Assembly: GCA_003650445.1 (NCBI GenBank)
Contig: QMQE01000169.1
Span: 1 to 5,365 of the forward strand
Length of the DNA stretch: 5,365 bases
Direction: 5' to 3'
Source of the DNA: Acidobacteriota bacterium
Lineage (GTDB): Bacteria; Acidobacteriota; Holophagae; Thermotomaculales; Thermotomaculaceae
The notes beneath the pieces are model-generated. The model had not been told where the DNA came from and searched no databases. It was given only the letters and a program-made list of their open reading frames with translations. Below are positions 1 to 4,888 of this stretch, one piece after another (the stretch's first letter is position 1; the number at the start of each line of letters is the position of its first letter). Made by a program: the position numbers and the translations under genes.

Positions 1-7
1 AGGAGGG
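1..7 (+). promoter_or_regulatory. Shine-Dalgarno site of dtd
   Basis: The window opens with AGGAGGG, a perfect anti-16S match, 5 bases before the ATG at 13. It fixes the dtd start. The dtd promoter must lie upstream of the window. Confidence 0.85.
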
Positions 8-12
8 TTCAA

Positions 13-462
13 ATGCGCGCAATCGTTCAGAGGGTAAAAGAGTCAAGGGTTGAAGTCAAGGGAAGGACTGTTGGTGCGATCGGTCCGGGGATACTTGTTT
101 TTCTTGGTGTGGGGAAAGGTGATTCGGAGAAGGATTCAATGTATTTGGCAGAAAAGATAGCCGGTCTCAGGATATTCCCGGATGCGGAGGGGTTGATGAA
201 TCTTTCCCTGATGCAGTCCGGCGGTGCCGTTCTGGTCGTTTCCCAGTTTACCCTGTGGGGTGACTGCCGCAAAGGCCGAAGACCATCCTTTGCCCGGGCC
301 GCGGGGCCGGAAACAGCCAGAGAACTTTACGAAGCTTTTATCCGCTGTTTACGGGAAAAGGGGCTGGAGGTCGCTACCGGCCGATTCAGGGAGATGATGG
401 ATGTTTTTCTTGTCAATGACGGCCCGGTTACCCTGATGCTTGACAGTGAAAAAGTCTTTTGA
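13..462 (+). CDS. dtd: D-aminoacyl-tRNA deacylase (DTD)
   Basis: This enzyme hydrolyses D-amino acids (and mischarged glycine) from tRNA in the cytosol, a proofreading step that keeps D-residues out of proteins. The 149-residue product matches the usual length of about 145. It opens with MRAIVQRV, the typical first strand with its conserved Arg. It carries the SQFTL motif at residues 77-81, with the conserved Thr80, followed by a basic loop (RKGRRPSF, about 86-93). Near the C terminus is NDGPVT at 135-140, whose Gly137-Pro138 is the cross-subunit Gly-cisPro element that excludes L-amino acids. In this family the active sites form at the dimer interface. The start is set by the perfect Shine-Dalgarno just upstream. 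The gene converges on the exonuclease gene on the other strand and has no visible functional tie to the rnf operon. Base composition is balanced, unlike the rnf genes. Nothing is truncated. Confidence 0.96.
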   Translation: MRAIVQRVKESRVEVKGRTVGAIGPGILVFLGVGKGDSEKDSMYLAEKIAGLRIFPDAEGLMNLSLMQSGGAVLVVSQFTLWGDCRKGRRPSFARAAGPETARELYEAFIRCLREKGLEVATGRFREMMDVFLVNDGPVTLMLDSEKVF

Positions 463-562
463 CATGCCTGTGGAAAACCGGCGGCGAGGTCTGTTCTGAA
501 AACCGGTCAAAAAGGTATGAAGTGCAGGATGCGTGGATGTGAATTGGTTTTCGCGCAGGCCC
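463..562. other. Convergent intergenic gap between dtd and xth
   Basis: This 100-base gap separates two tail-to-tail genes. No strong GC hairpin with a T-run is visible on either strand, so termination may be Rho-dependent or read through. The only structure seen is a 9-base direct repeat, GAAAACCGG, at 473-481 and 498-506 with start points 25 bases apart. Parts of it can also pair weakly as ACCGG (477-481) with CCGGT (503-507). Confidence 0.5.
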
Positions 563-1336
563 TCAATCAAACTCGGCGGCCAGAAAGGTGTGGTCGGAGG
601 GTTTGGGAAGCGCCCTTGCCCGTGTGTCAATCCAGGCTTTCCGGGATTTTTCCGCCAGGCAAGCGGTGGCCAGTATATAATCGATACGCCAGCCCATGTT
701 TCTTTTCAGGGCATTTGGGATACGGTAATCCCAAAACGTATAATGTCCTCCTTCCGGATGATGTTTCCGAAAAACATCAACCAGACCCCAGTCCAGAAAT
801 TCCCGGAAAATCGCCTGTTCATCCGGATGAAAGGTGACCTGCCCACGGTATTTTTCAGGATCAAACAGATCAATGGGTTCAAGCGCGATATTGAAATCAC
901 CGGCCAGGATCATCGGGCAGTCCGCCGTATAGTTGTTTTTGACAAAGGCGAGCAAGTCCCTGAGCCAGCGGAGTTTGTATTCGAATTTGTCGGTTCCCAC
1001 GGCAAATCCCTGCGGGACGTAGACATTAATTACTGGAATATCCTGAATGACGGCACTGATAAAGCGGGCATCCTCCTCGTCGTGTCCATAGAGACCTTTC
1101 CGGATTTTTTCCGGTGCGTGTTTTGTGAGGATGGCTACCCCGTTGTAAGACTTCTGGCCCCTGAACAGGGTATGGTAACCTGCTTTTTCGAAGGGTCTGG
1201 ATGGAAAATCCGGGTCCTGGACCTTGGTCTCCTGAAGACAGAGGATGTCCGTTTGTTCCCGGTCCAGCCATTGAGAGACAAGATCCAGCCTGGCCCGGAT
1301 CGAGTTGGCATTGAATGTCGCAATCGTAATGGGCAT
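563..1336 (-). CDS. xth: Exodeoxyribonuclease III / AP endonuclease
   Basis: This Mg-dependent enzyme cuts DNA 5' to abasic sites and removes nucleotides and 3' blocks from duplex DNA in base excision repair. The 257-residue product is close to the E. coli XthA length of 268. The full ExoIII signature is visible: Asn9 in FNANSIRAR, Glu36 in LQETK (metal ligand), Tyr106 in NVYVPQG, Asp147 and Asn149 in GDFNIA, Asp219 in GWRIDYIL, and the C-terminal Ser-Asp-His at 247-249 with catalytic His249. The N terminus aligns with the first beta strand of the family, so the ATG at 1336 is a good start, although its Shine-Dalgarno is poor. The gene diverges from the rnf operon across 400 bases and converges on dtd. 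A tentative promoter lies about 70-100 bases upstream within a GTTAAC-rich cluster. A dedicated role beyond repair cannot be inferred. All catalytic residues are present. Confidence 0.95.
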   Translation of the reverse strand: MPITIATFNANSIRARLDLVSQWLDREQTDILCLQETKVQDPDFPSRPFEKAGYHTLFRGQKSYNGVAILTKHAPEKIRKGLYGHDEEDARFISAVIQDIPVINVYVPQGFAVGTDKFEYKLRWLRDLLAFVKNNYTADCPMILAGDFNIALEPIDLFDPEKYRGQVTFHPDEQAIFREFLDWGLVDVFRKHHPEGGHYTFWDYRIPNALKRNMGWRIDYILATACLAEKSRKAWIDTRARALPKPSDHTFLAAEFD

Positions 1337-1405
1337 GGTCCGTGATGAAGATCCTGAAATCGGATGTCGTCAATGCGTCGGGATCGCCCGTCCGGGACCG
1401 GGAAA

Positions 1406-1449
1406 GATGTTAATTTTTTAACGTAAAGTTAACAATCTTTGATGTTAAC
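1406..1449. repeat. GTTAAC-type repeat cluster with a Rex-like inverted repeat
   Basis: Four GTTAA(C) half-sites or palindromes fall within 44 bases: GTTAA (1409-1413), TTAAC (1418-1422), GTTAAC (1428-1433) and GTTAAC (1444-1449). The first two form an inverted repeat with a 4-base TTTT spacer. TTAAC at 1418 and GTTAA at 1428 form another with a 5-base spacer. GATGTTAA occurs directly repeated at 1406 and 1441. The 18-base element at 1407-1424 fits the known Rex operator pattern TTGTTAA-N4-TTAACAA at 11 of 14 specified positions. The repeats are seen directly; Rex binding is an inference. Confidence 0.5.
1407..1435 (-). promoter_or_regulatory. Possible xth promoter
   Basis: Read on the minus strand, a -35-like TTGTTA (plus-strand 1430-1435) and a -10-like TAACAT (1407-1412) are separated by 17 bases, each matching 4 of 6 consensus positions. 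Transcription would start near 1400, leaving a leader of about 64 bases before the xth ATG. The AT-rich repeats make chance matches easy, so this is tentative. If real, the promoter overlaps the inverted repeats, which would then sit where a repressor could block it. Confidence 0.35.
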
Positions 1450-1552
1450 CTTCTTTTTCGGCCCGGGATGAACCGCCGGTCGGGAACTCATTGGAAAACA
1501 ATTTTAATCTATCAGATATTTCTCCTGAAGTCAACAAGATGACTCGGATTGA

Positions 1553-1588
1553 GGGGAATGGGTCAGGGAAGGATGGGGGAGAATGGGG
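1553..1588 (+). other. Putative G-quadruplex-forming G-tract block
   Basis: Five runs of three or more G lie in 36 bases: 1553-1556, 1560-1562, 1566-1568, 1575-1579 and 1585-1588. The loops are 3, 3, 6 and 5 bases, which satisfies the standard G3+N1-7 pattern. Two further GGGG runs follow at 1603-1606 and 1609-1612. The block ends about 40 bases before the -35 box of the rnf operon promoter, on its non-template strand. Folding in the cell is not shown. Confidence 0.5.
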
Positions 1589-1628
1589 TTGTTAAGTGTG
1601 CCGGGGATGGGGTTGGCGGAAAACTTGC

Positions 1629-1656
1629 TTGACAAAGTGCGGGTGATTTCTATAAA
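1629..1656 (+). promoter_or_regulatory. Sigma70-type promoter of the rnf operon
   Basis: A perfect -35 box TTGACA (1629-1634) is followed after 16 bases by TATAAA (1651-1656), five of six to the -10 consensus. Transcription would begin near 1663, giving a leader of about 75 bases before the cytochrome ATG. It is the best promoter in the window, points into the operon, and is the only good one seen between xth and the cytochrome gene. Confidence 0.72.
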
Positions 1657-1660
1657 TGTG

Positions 1661-1677
1661 ACCGCATTGAAGGCGGT
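1661..1677 (+). repeat. Short inverted repeat at the predicted transcript start
   Basis: ACCGC (1661-1665) and GCGGT (1673-1677) form a perfect 5-base stem around a 7-base loop. It sits directly after the -10 box and would straddle the predicted transcription start. It could be an operator or a 5' stem in the mRNA. Without a T-run it is not a terminator. It is short enough to be chance. Confidence 0.35.
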
Positions 1678-1736
1678 ATGAGGTTGTGGGAGGCATTTGG
1701 GCAGGTTTTTTTTGACATGAGAGGCAGGGGTAAGAG

Positions 1737-2096
1737 ATGGAAGTGAGGGTTGAGAGGCTGGTTGGATATATTGTGATGGGGTTGTTTTTGGTTGTGGGGG
1801 TGGTTTGTTACGGGGCATTTCCGCAGGAGGAGCCTGAAGTGCCTGTAAGGATTATGTTTAAGAGCAAGGCGGGGCATGTTTTATTTGATCATATGGCGCA
1901 TGTTTCGGAGTCTGGGGATGGGTTATCCTGTGATCAGTGTCATCATGAGGATGCTGATGATCCGGGTCGTTGTGGTGAGTGTCATGATGCGGAGAGTGAT
2001 GTGACGCGGGCGGACGCGTTTCATGGGACGTGTCGGGGATGTCATGAGGACGTGGAAGAGGGTCCTGTGCAGTGTTCGGGATGTCATGTGATGTAG
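1737..2096 (+). CDS. Membrane-anchored tetraheme cytochrome c (class III, c3-like), first gene of the rnf operon
   Basis: This is a small periplasmic electron carrier with four c-type hemes. The 119 residues hold four CxxCH heme-attachment motifs at 65-69, 79-83, 99-103 and 113-117. Five further histidines (47, 52, 55, 70, 96) can supply the distal ligands for bis-His hemes. The pattern FDHMAH followed by CDQCHH is the class III cytochrome c3 signature. Residues about 8-27 are one hydrophobic segment after Arg4 and Arg7, placing the heme domain outside. No clean signal-peptidase site or lipobox is visible, so an uncleaved membrane anchor is likely. The heme domain is shorter than a typical c3, and all four motifs are CX2CH. 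The start has an AGGGG 6 bases upstream. It is followed 18 bases later by rnfC. Multiheme cytochromes encoded with rnf genes are known from Methanosarcina and Desulfovibrio, which supports a role as an electron partner of the Rnf complex. That partnership is an inference here. Confidence 0.9.
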   Translation: MEVRVERLVGYIVMGLFLVVGVVCYGAFPQEEPEVPVRIMFKSKAGHVLFDHMAHVSESGDGLSCDQCHHEDADDPGRCGECHDAESDVTRADAFHGTCRGCHEDVEEGPVQCSGCHVM

Positions 2097-2103
2097 GGTA
2101 TTT

Positions 2104-2108
2104 GGAGG
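2104..2108 (+). promoter_or_regulatory. Shine-Dalgarno site of rnfC
   Basis: GGAGG lies 6 bases before the ATG at 2115, inside the 18-base gap after the cytochrome stop codon. It sets the rnfC start. Confidence 0.75.
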
Positions 2109-2114
2109 CGAGAT

Positions 2115-3338
2115 ATGGTGAAGCGACGGTTTTTTAATGTGGTGAGGCGGGCTCTGAGGTATGGTGATGCGGGTGTGGGGTTGGATGATATTGAGGAGTT
2201 GGGTTTACCGTCGATGGTGCATGTGCCGGTATGGGGTGGGCAGCCGGGTTTTGGGGATTTGAAGGTTGGCGGTGAGGTGGCGACGGGGCAGTTGTTGCAT
2301 GGATCTGATGGGGGGTATGTGCTGAGTCCTGTGACGGGAGTGATTTGTTCTGTGGTTGAGCGTACGGGGTATCTGGGCAGGCGGTATGTGCGGGTATCGA
2401 TTGAAGTTTCGGGTGAAGACCGGTTTGACGGGGGATTGGTTGAGGCGGTTGGCGGGTCGGATTTTGATTTTCTGAGGCGGCATTTGGTTTCGGTGCCCGG
2501 CAAGGGGGATTTTTCGTTGCTTGTGGGGTTTGATCCTGTGGTCAATGTGGTGGTGGTGCATGGGATGGATGAGGACATTGGTGTGGTGACGCGTCGATTG
2601 ATGGTGCAGTCTGACGGGTTATTGGAGGGGATATCGTATTTGAAGCAGGTGGTGCGTGCGGGGCGGTTTGTTTTGGTGGTTTGTGAGGGTATTTCGGGGG
2701 TATCCGGGGTGGACCGGGTGGAGGTGAAGCCGGTGTATCCCAACGGGTTGCCTGAGGTATTGATGCGGCGGGTGCCGGGTTTATCCGGAGGGGGGGTCGG
2801 TTTTGTAGGGCCTGAGGCGGTGTTATTTTTTTCCCGGTTATCTGAAGGGGTTATTGATTTTGGCAAGGTGGTGATGGTCTCGGGTGGAGGTATGGCGTCC
2901 CGGCTGGTGAAGGTTCGGGTAGGCACGGCAGTGGGGGATATTTTATCTTCACTGGGCGTGGTGGTTGGTGATGGGGATCGTGTGATTCTGGGGGGTCCGA
3001 TGCGAGGCCGTGCGGTATCTGATCTTGAGGAGCCGGTGATGTGGGACACGGATGCGGTTCTGGTGCAGTCGGGTTCTGAGGTGATCAGGGCCGAGGACGG
3101 GCAATGTATCAACTGTGGGGAATGTATTCGGGTGTGTCCGGTGCGGGTTCCGGTGAACATGCTGGTTCGGGTATTGGCCAGTGGGTTGTATGAAGAGGCT
3201 GCGGAGCGTTATGATCTGGACAGTTGTATTGGCTGTGGGTTATGTGATTATGTATGTGTGGTGCGGATTCCGATTCTGCAGTATATCATGCTGGGCAGGC
3301 AGGAGGTTATGCGTTTAGCGGAGGGGACAAATGGATAG
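2115..3338 (+). CDS. rnfC: Rnf complex subunit RnfC, divergent (flavin/NADH motifs missing)
   Basis: RnfC is the peripheral cytoplasmic subunit of the ion-translocating ferredoxin oxidoreductase; it normally carries FMN, the NAD(H) site and two [4Fe-4S] clusters. The 407 residues suit a short RnfC without the long Ala-rich tail of enterobacterial RsxC. Seen in order: a barrel-sandwich region (about 47-90, with SPVTGVI), the central domain (about 115-220, with YPNGLPEVL), a SLBB-like part (about 265-290) ending in GGPMRG at 293-298, then two ferredoxin motifs, Cys331/334/337/341 and Cys371/374/377/381. The second motif ends CV instead of CP. The N-terminal GGIHPP, the glycine-rich GLGGAGFPT loop and the AECEP motif of canonical RnfC are not found; where ECEP should be, the protein reads MDEDIG (151-156). 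Identity is secure from GGPMRG, the clusters and gene order. Normal NADH chemistry is doubtful. Its last codons overlap rnfD by 8 bases, suggesting translational coupling. Confidence 0.9.
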   Translation: MVKRRFFNVVRRALRYGDAGVGLDDIEELGLPSMVHVPVWGGQPGFGDLKVGGEVATGQLLHGSDGGYVLSPVTGVICSVVERTGYLGRRYVRVSIEVSGEDRFDGGLVEAVGGSDFDFLRRHLVSVPGKGDFSLLVGFDPVVNVVVVHGMDEDIGVVTRRLMVQSDGLLEGISYLKQVVRAGRFVLVVCEGISGVSGVDRVEVKPVYPNGLPEVLMRRVPGLSGGGVGFVGPEAVLFFSRLSEGVIDFGKVVMVSGGGMASRLVKVRVGTAVGDILSSLGVVVGDGDRVILGGPMRGRAVSDLEEPVMWDTDAVLVQSGSEVIRAEDGQCINCGECIRVCPVRVPVNMLVRVLASGLYEEAAERYDLDSCIGCGLCDYVCVVRIPILQYIMLGRQEVMRLAEGTNG

Positions 3339-4281
3339 GGTACTGACGAGTTCGCATGCGCCGTTCTGGCATGATGGCAGCCGGGTGTCGGTGAGGAGTT
3401 ATGATGTTGTGTTGGCGGCGATACCTGCGGTGCTGATGGGGATATGGCGGTATGGAGTGCCTGCGCTGGGAGTGGTGAGTTTATCCATATCGTGTGCCAT
3501 GTTGTGGGAACTGCTGATGAATGTTGTGATGAAGCGTTCCGTATCGATTGGAGACGGCAATGCGCTGGTGGTGGGGTTATTGTTTGGGATGATGCTTCCG
3601 GCGGTGGTGCCGTGGTGGCTGATTGTGGTTGGGACCTTTGTTGCGGTGGTGGTAGGCAAGCAGATTTACGGGGGATTGGGGGCGAACCCGTTTCATCCCT
3701 CGCTTGTGGCCATGGCGATTGTAATGTTGTCGTGGAAGGCGCTGGTGGATTTTGATGGGGCGCTGGTGAACTATGACATGGGTTTTTGCATGGTGTATCC
3801 GCTGGGGGCGGTGAAGCATTTCGGGGCGGCTGCGGCGGGCAATTACAGTATGGTGGATTTGCTGATGGGTCGTCAATCCGGAGGGATAGGAGCGGTATTT
3901 GGTCTGGGTCTGATTATTGGGGGGGTATATTTGATATTGCGTGCTACGGTGCGGTGGCAGATTCCGGTATCGTTTTTGGTGGGGGTTATGGTGACGGCGC
4001 ATATTTTTCATATGGCGGATGCTGAGCGGTATGCGGGAGCGATGTTTCATGTGCTGACGGGCTACACGCTGTTGGGGGCGTTTTTTCTTGCGCCGGAGGA
4101 TTCTTCTTCGCCGGTCAACGGGTTACCGATGGTGATATACGGGTTATGCGGAGGGATTTTGACGGTGCTGATTCGCAATCTGGGGTTATTTGCGGACGGG
4201 GTGGTATTTGCGATTCTGATGATGAATGTGGCCAACCCGCTTTTGGACAAGCTCCGGCCGAAGGCGATGGGGAGGGTGTAG
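3331..4281 (+). CDS. rnfD: Rnf complex membrane subunit RnfD (NqrB/RnfD family), flavinylation Thr replaced
   Basis: RnfD is an integral membrane subunit of the Rnf ion pump, homologous to NqrB, and normally binds a covalent FMN on a threonine in an (S/T)GAT-PL type motif. The 316 residues show about nine or ten hydrophobic segments. Family hallmarks are visible: DGNALVVGLL (75-84), GGLGANPFHPS (114-124, usually GGLGQNPFNPA), HVLTGYTLLGAFF (240-252), the PEDSSSP loop (255-261) and VLIRNLG (279-285). At the flavin site the sequence reads YPLGAVK (156-162) where E. coli RsxD has TPLDTFK, so the modified Thr is aligned with Tyr156 and no SGAT is present. The ATG overlaps the rnfC stop, with GAGGGG upstream as ribosome site. 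rnfG begins 4 bases after its stop. Membership is secure; loss of the flavin is inferred from alignment by eye. Confidence 0.93.
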   Translation: MDRVLTSSHAPFWHDGSRVSVRSYDVVLAAIPAVLMGIWRYGVPALGVVSLSISCAMLWELLMNVVMKRSVSIGDGNALVVGLLFGMMLPAVVPWWLIVVGTFVAVVVGKQIYGGLGANPFHPSLVAMAIVMLSWKALVDFDGALVNYDMGFCMVYPLGAVKHFGAAAAGNYSMVDLLMGRQSGGIGAVFGLGLIIGGVYLILRATVRWQIPVSFLVGVMVTAHIFHMADAERYAGAMFHVLTGYTLLGAFFLAPEDSSSPVNGLPMVIYGLCGGILTVLIRNLGLFADGVVFAILMMNVANPLLDKLRPKAMGRV

Positions 4282-4285
4282 TCAT

Positions 4286-4873
4286 ATGCGAGAGATGTTG
4301 AGGTTATTTTTGGCGGTATTGTTGTTCAGTGGGGTATCCGGGGGGCTTTTGGCGTTTGTGAAGGATGCGACGCAGGCGCGTATTGAGTATCAGCAGTTGA
4401 AGTTTGTGAAGGGGCCTGCGATTCATCAAATTCTGAAGGGGTGTACGAATGATCCTCTGGTGGACCGGTTCAAGATAGAGGATGGCCAGGTGGTGCGTAA
4501 TTTTTTTGTTGGGGAGTTTGGGGGCAGGCGTTCGACGGTGGCCTTTGAATCGGTTGGCAAGGGTTTTGGCGGAGACATTGGGATTATTGTTGCGGTGGAT
4601 GTGAGCACGGACAGGATTGTGGGTGTTGCGGTGACGACGCACAGTGAGACACCCGGGGTGGGTTCACGGACCAAGGATGACCCGTCGTTTTGTGCGCAGT
4701 TCAAGGGGTTGCCGATCCGGGAGGTATTCAAGGTGAAGGCTGATGGGGGTCAGATTGATGCCTTGAGTGGTGCGACGGTATCGAGTCGTGGGATATGTGG
4801 TGCGGTGACGGCGGCCTCTGGGGTGTATGCGCGGTTGAAGGGTGAGATAGAGAAGAAGCTTTCCGCATCGTGA
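4286..4873 (+). CDS. rnfG: Rnf complex flavoprotein subunit RnfG
   Basis: RnfG is a single-span membrane protein whose periplasmic FMN-binding domain carries FMN linked to a threonine through a phosphoester, attached by the flavin transferase ApbE. The 195-residue product has an N-terminal anchor (about 5-24), the FMN-domain motif GFGGDIGIIV (93-102), THSETPGVGSR (118-128, with the conserved ETPG) and the flavinylation motif SGATVSS at 161-167, with Thr164 as the expected attachment residue. The ATG at 4286 is preferred over an in-frame ATG at 4226, which lies inside rnfD and would put a non-signal sequence before the anchor; GGAGGG at 4271-4276 supports it. The RnfG flavin site is intact, unlike that of RnfD, so RnfG is the flavin most likely to pass electrons to or from a periplasmic cytochrome. 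No apbE gene is in the window. Confidence 0.94.
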   Translation: MREMLRLFLAVLLFSGVSGGLLAFVKDATQARIEYQQLKFVKGPAIHQILKGCTNDPLVDRFKIEDGQVVRNFFVGEFGGRRSTVAFESVGKGFGGDIGIIVAVDVSTDRIVGVAVTTHSETPGVGSRTKDDPSFCAQFKGLPIREVFKVKADGGQIDALSGATVSSRGICGAVTAASGVYARLKGEIEKKLSAS

Positions 4874-4879
4874 TGTAGT

Positions 4880-4886
4880 GGAGGAG
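4880..4886 (+). promoter_or_regulatory. Shine-Dalgarno site of rnfE
   Basis: GGAGGAG stands just before the ATG at 4889, in the 15-base gap after rnfG. The spacing is short if the 3' part pairs and normal if the first GGAGG pairs. It identifies the rnfE start. Confidence 0.7.
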
Positions 4887-4888
4887 TT

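Larger units (their letters stand above)
1337..1736. other. Divergent intergenic region between xth and the rnf operon
   Basis: No credible gene is seen in this 400-base stretch. From left to right it contains the 5' leader of xth, an AT-rich block of GTTAAC-type repeats (1406-1449), a less structured stretch (1450-1545), a G-rich block (1553-1616), a sigma70-like promoter (1629-1656), a short hairpin (1661-1677) and the leader of the cytochrome gene. The change from balanced to G-rich, C-poor composition occurs inside it, at about 1545. Confidence 0.7.

Noticed and set aside
473..507. Possible terminator between dtd and xth from the ACCGG/CCGGT pair
   Set aside because: The stem is only 5 bases with a 21-base loop and no T-run on either side.
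533..1345. Open frame on the plus strand opposite xth (270 codons)
   Set aside because: It is antisense to an exonuclease III with all catalytic residues. The translation shows no recognisable family and there is no good ribosome site.
1491..1520. Second plus-strand promoter (TTGGAA, 18 bases, GATATT)
   Set aside because: Each box matches only four of six positions in AT-rich DNA, and a much better promoter lies downstream at 1629-1656.
1794..1820. Lipoprotein processing site around Cys24 of the cytochrome
   Set aside because: The residue before the Cys is Val, not Gly, Ala or Ser, so the lipobox rule is not met.
2084..3160. Long open frame on the minus strand opposite rnfC (358 codons)
   Set aside because: The product is a low-complexity Thr/Pro/Ser-rich string with no domain, and it lies antisense to a clear rnfC. 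The G-rich, C-poor coding strand removes stop codons from the opposite strand.
3577..4050. Minus-strand open frame inside rnfD rich in His, Arg and Pro
   Set aside because: Composition is an artefact of the skewed opposite strand, and rnfD in the other strand is a full family member.
4226..4285. Upstream in-frame start for rnfG
   Set aside because: It would overlap rnfD by 56 bases and add about 20 residues ahead of the membrane anchor. The ATG at 4286 has a GGAGGG site and begins directly with the anchor.
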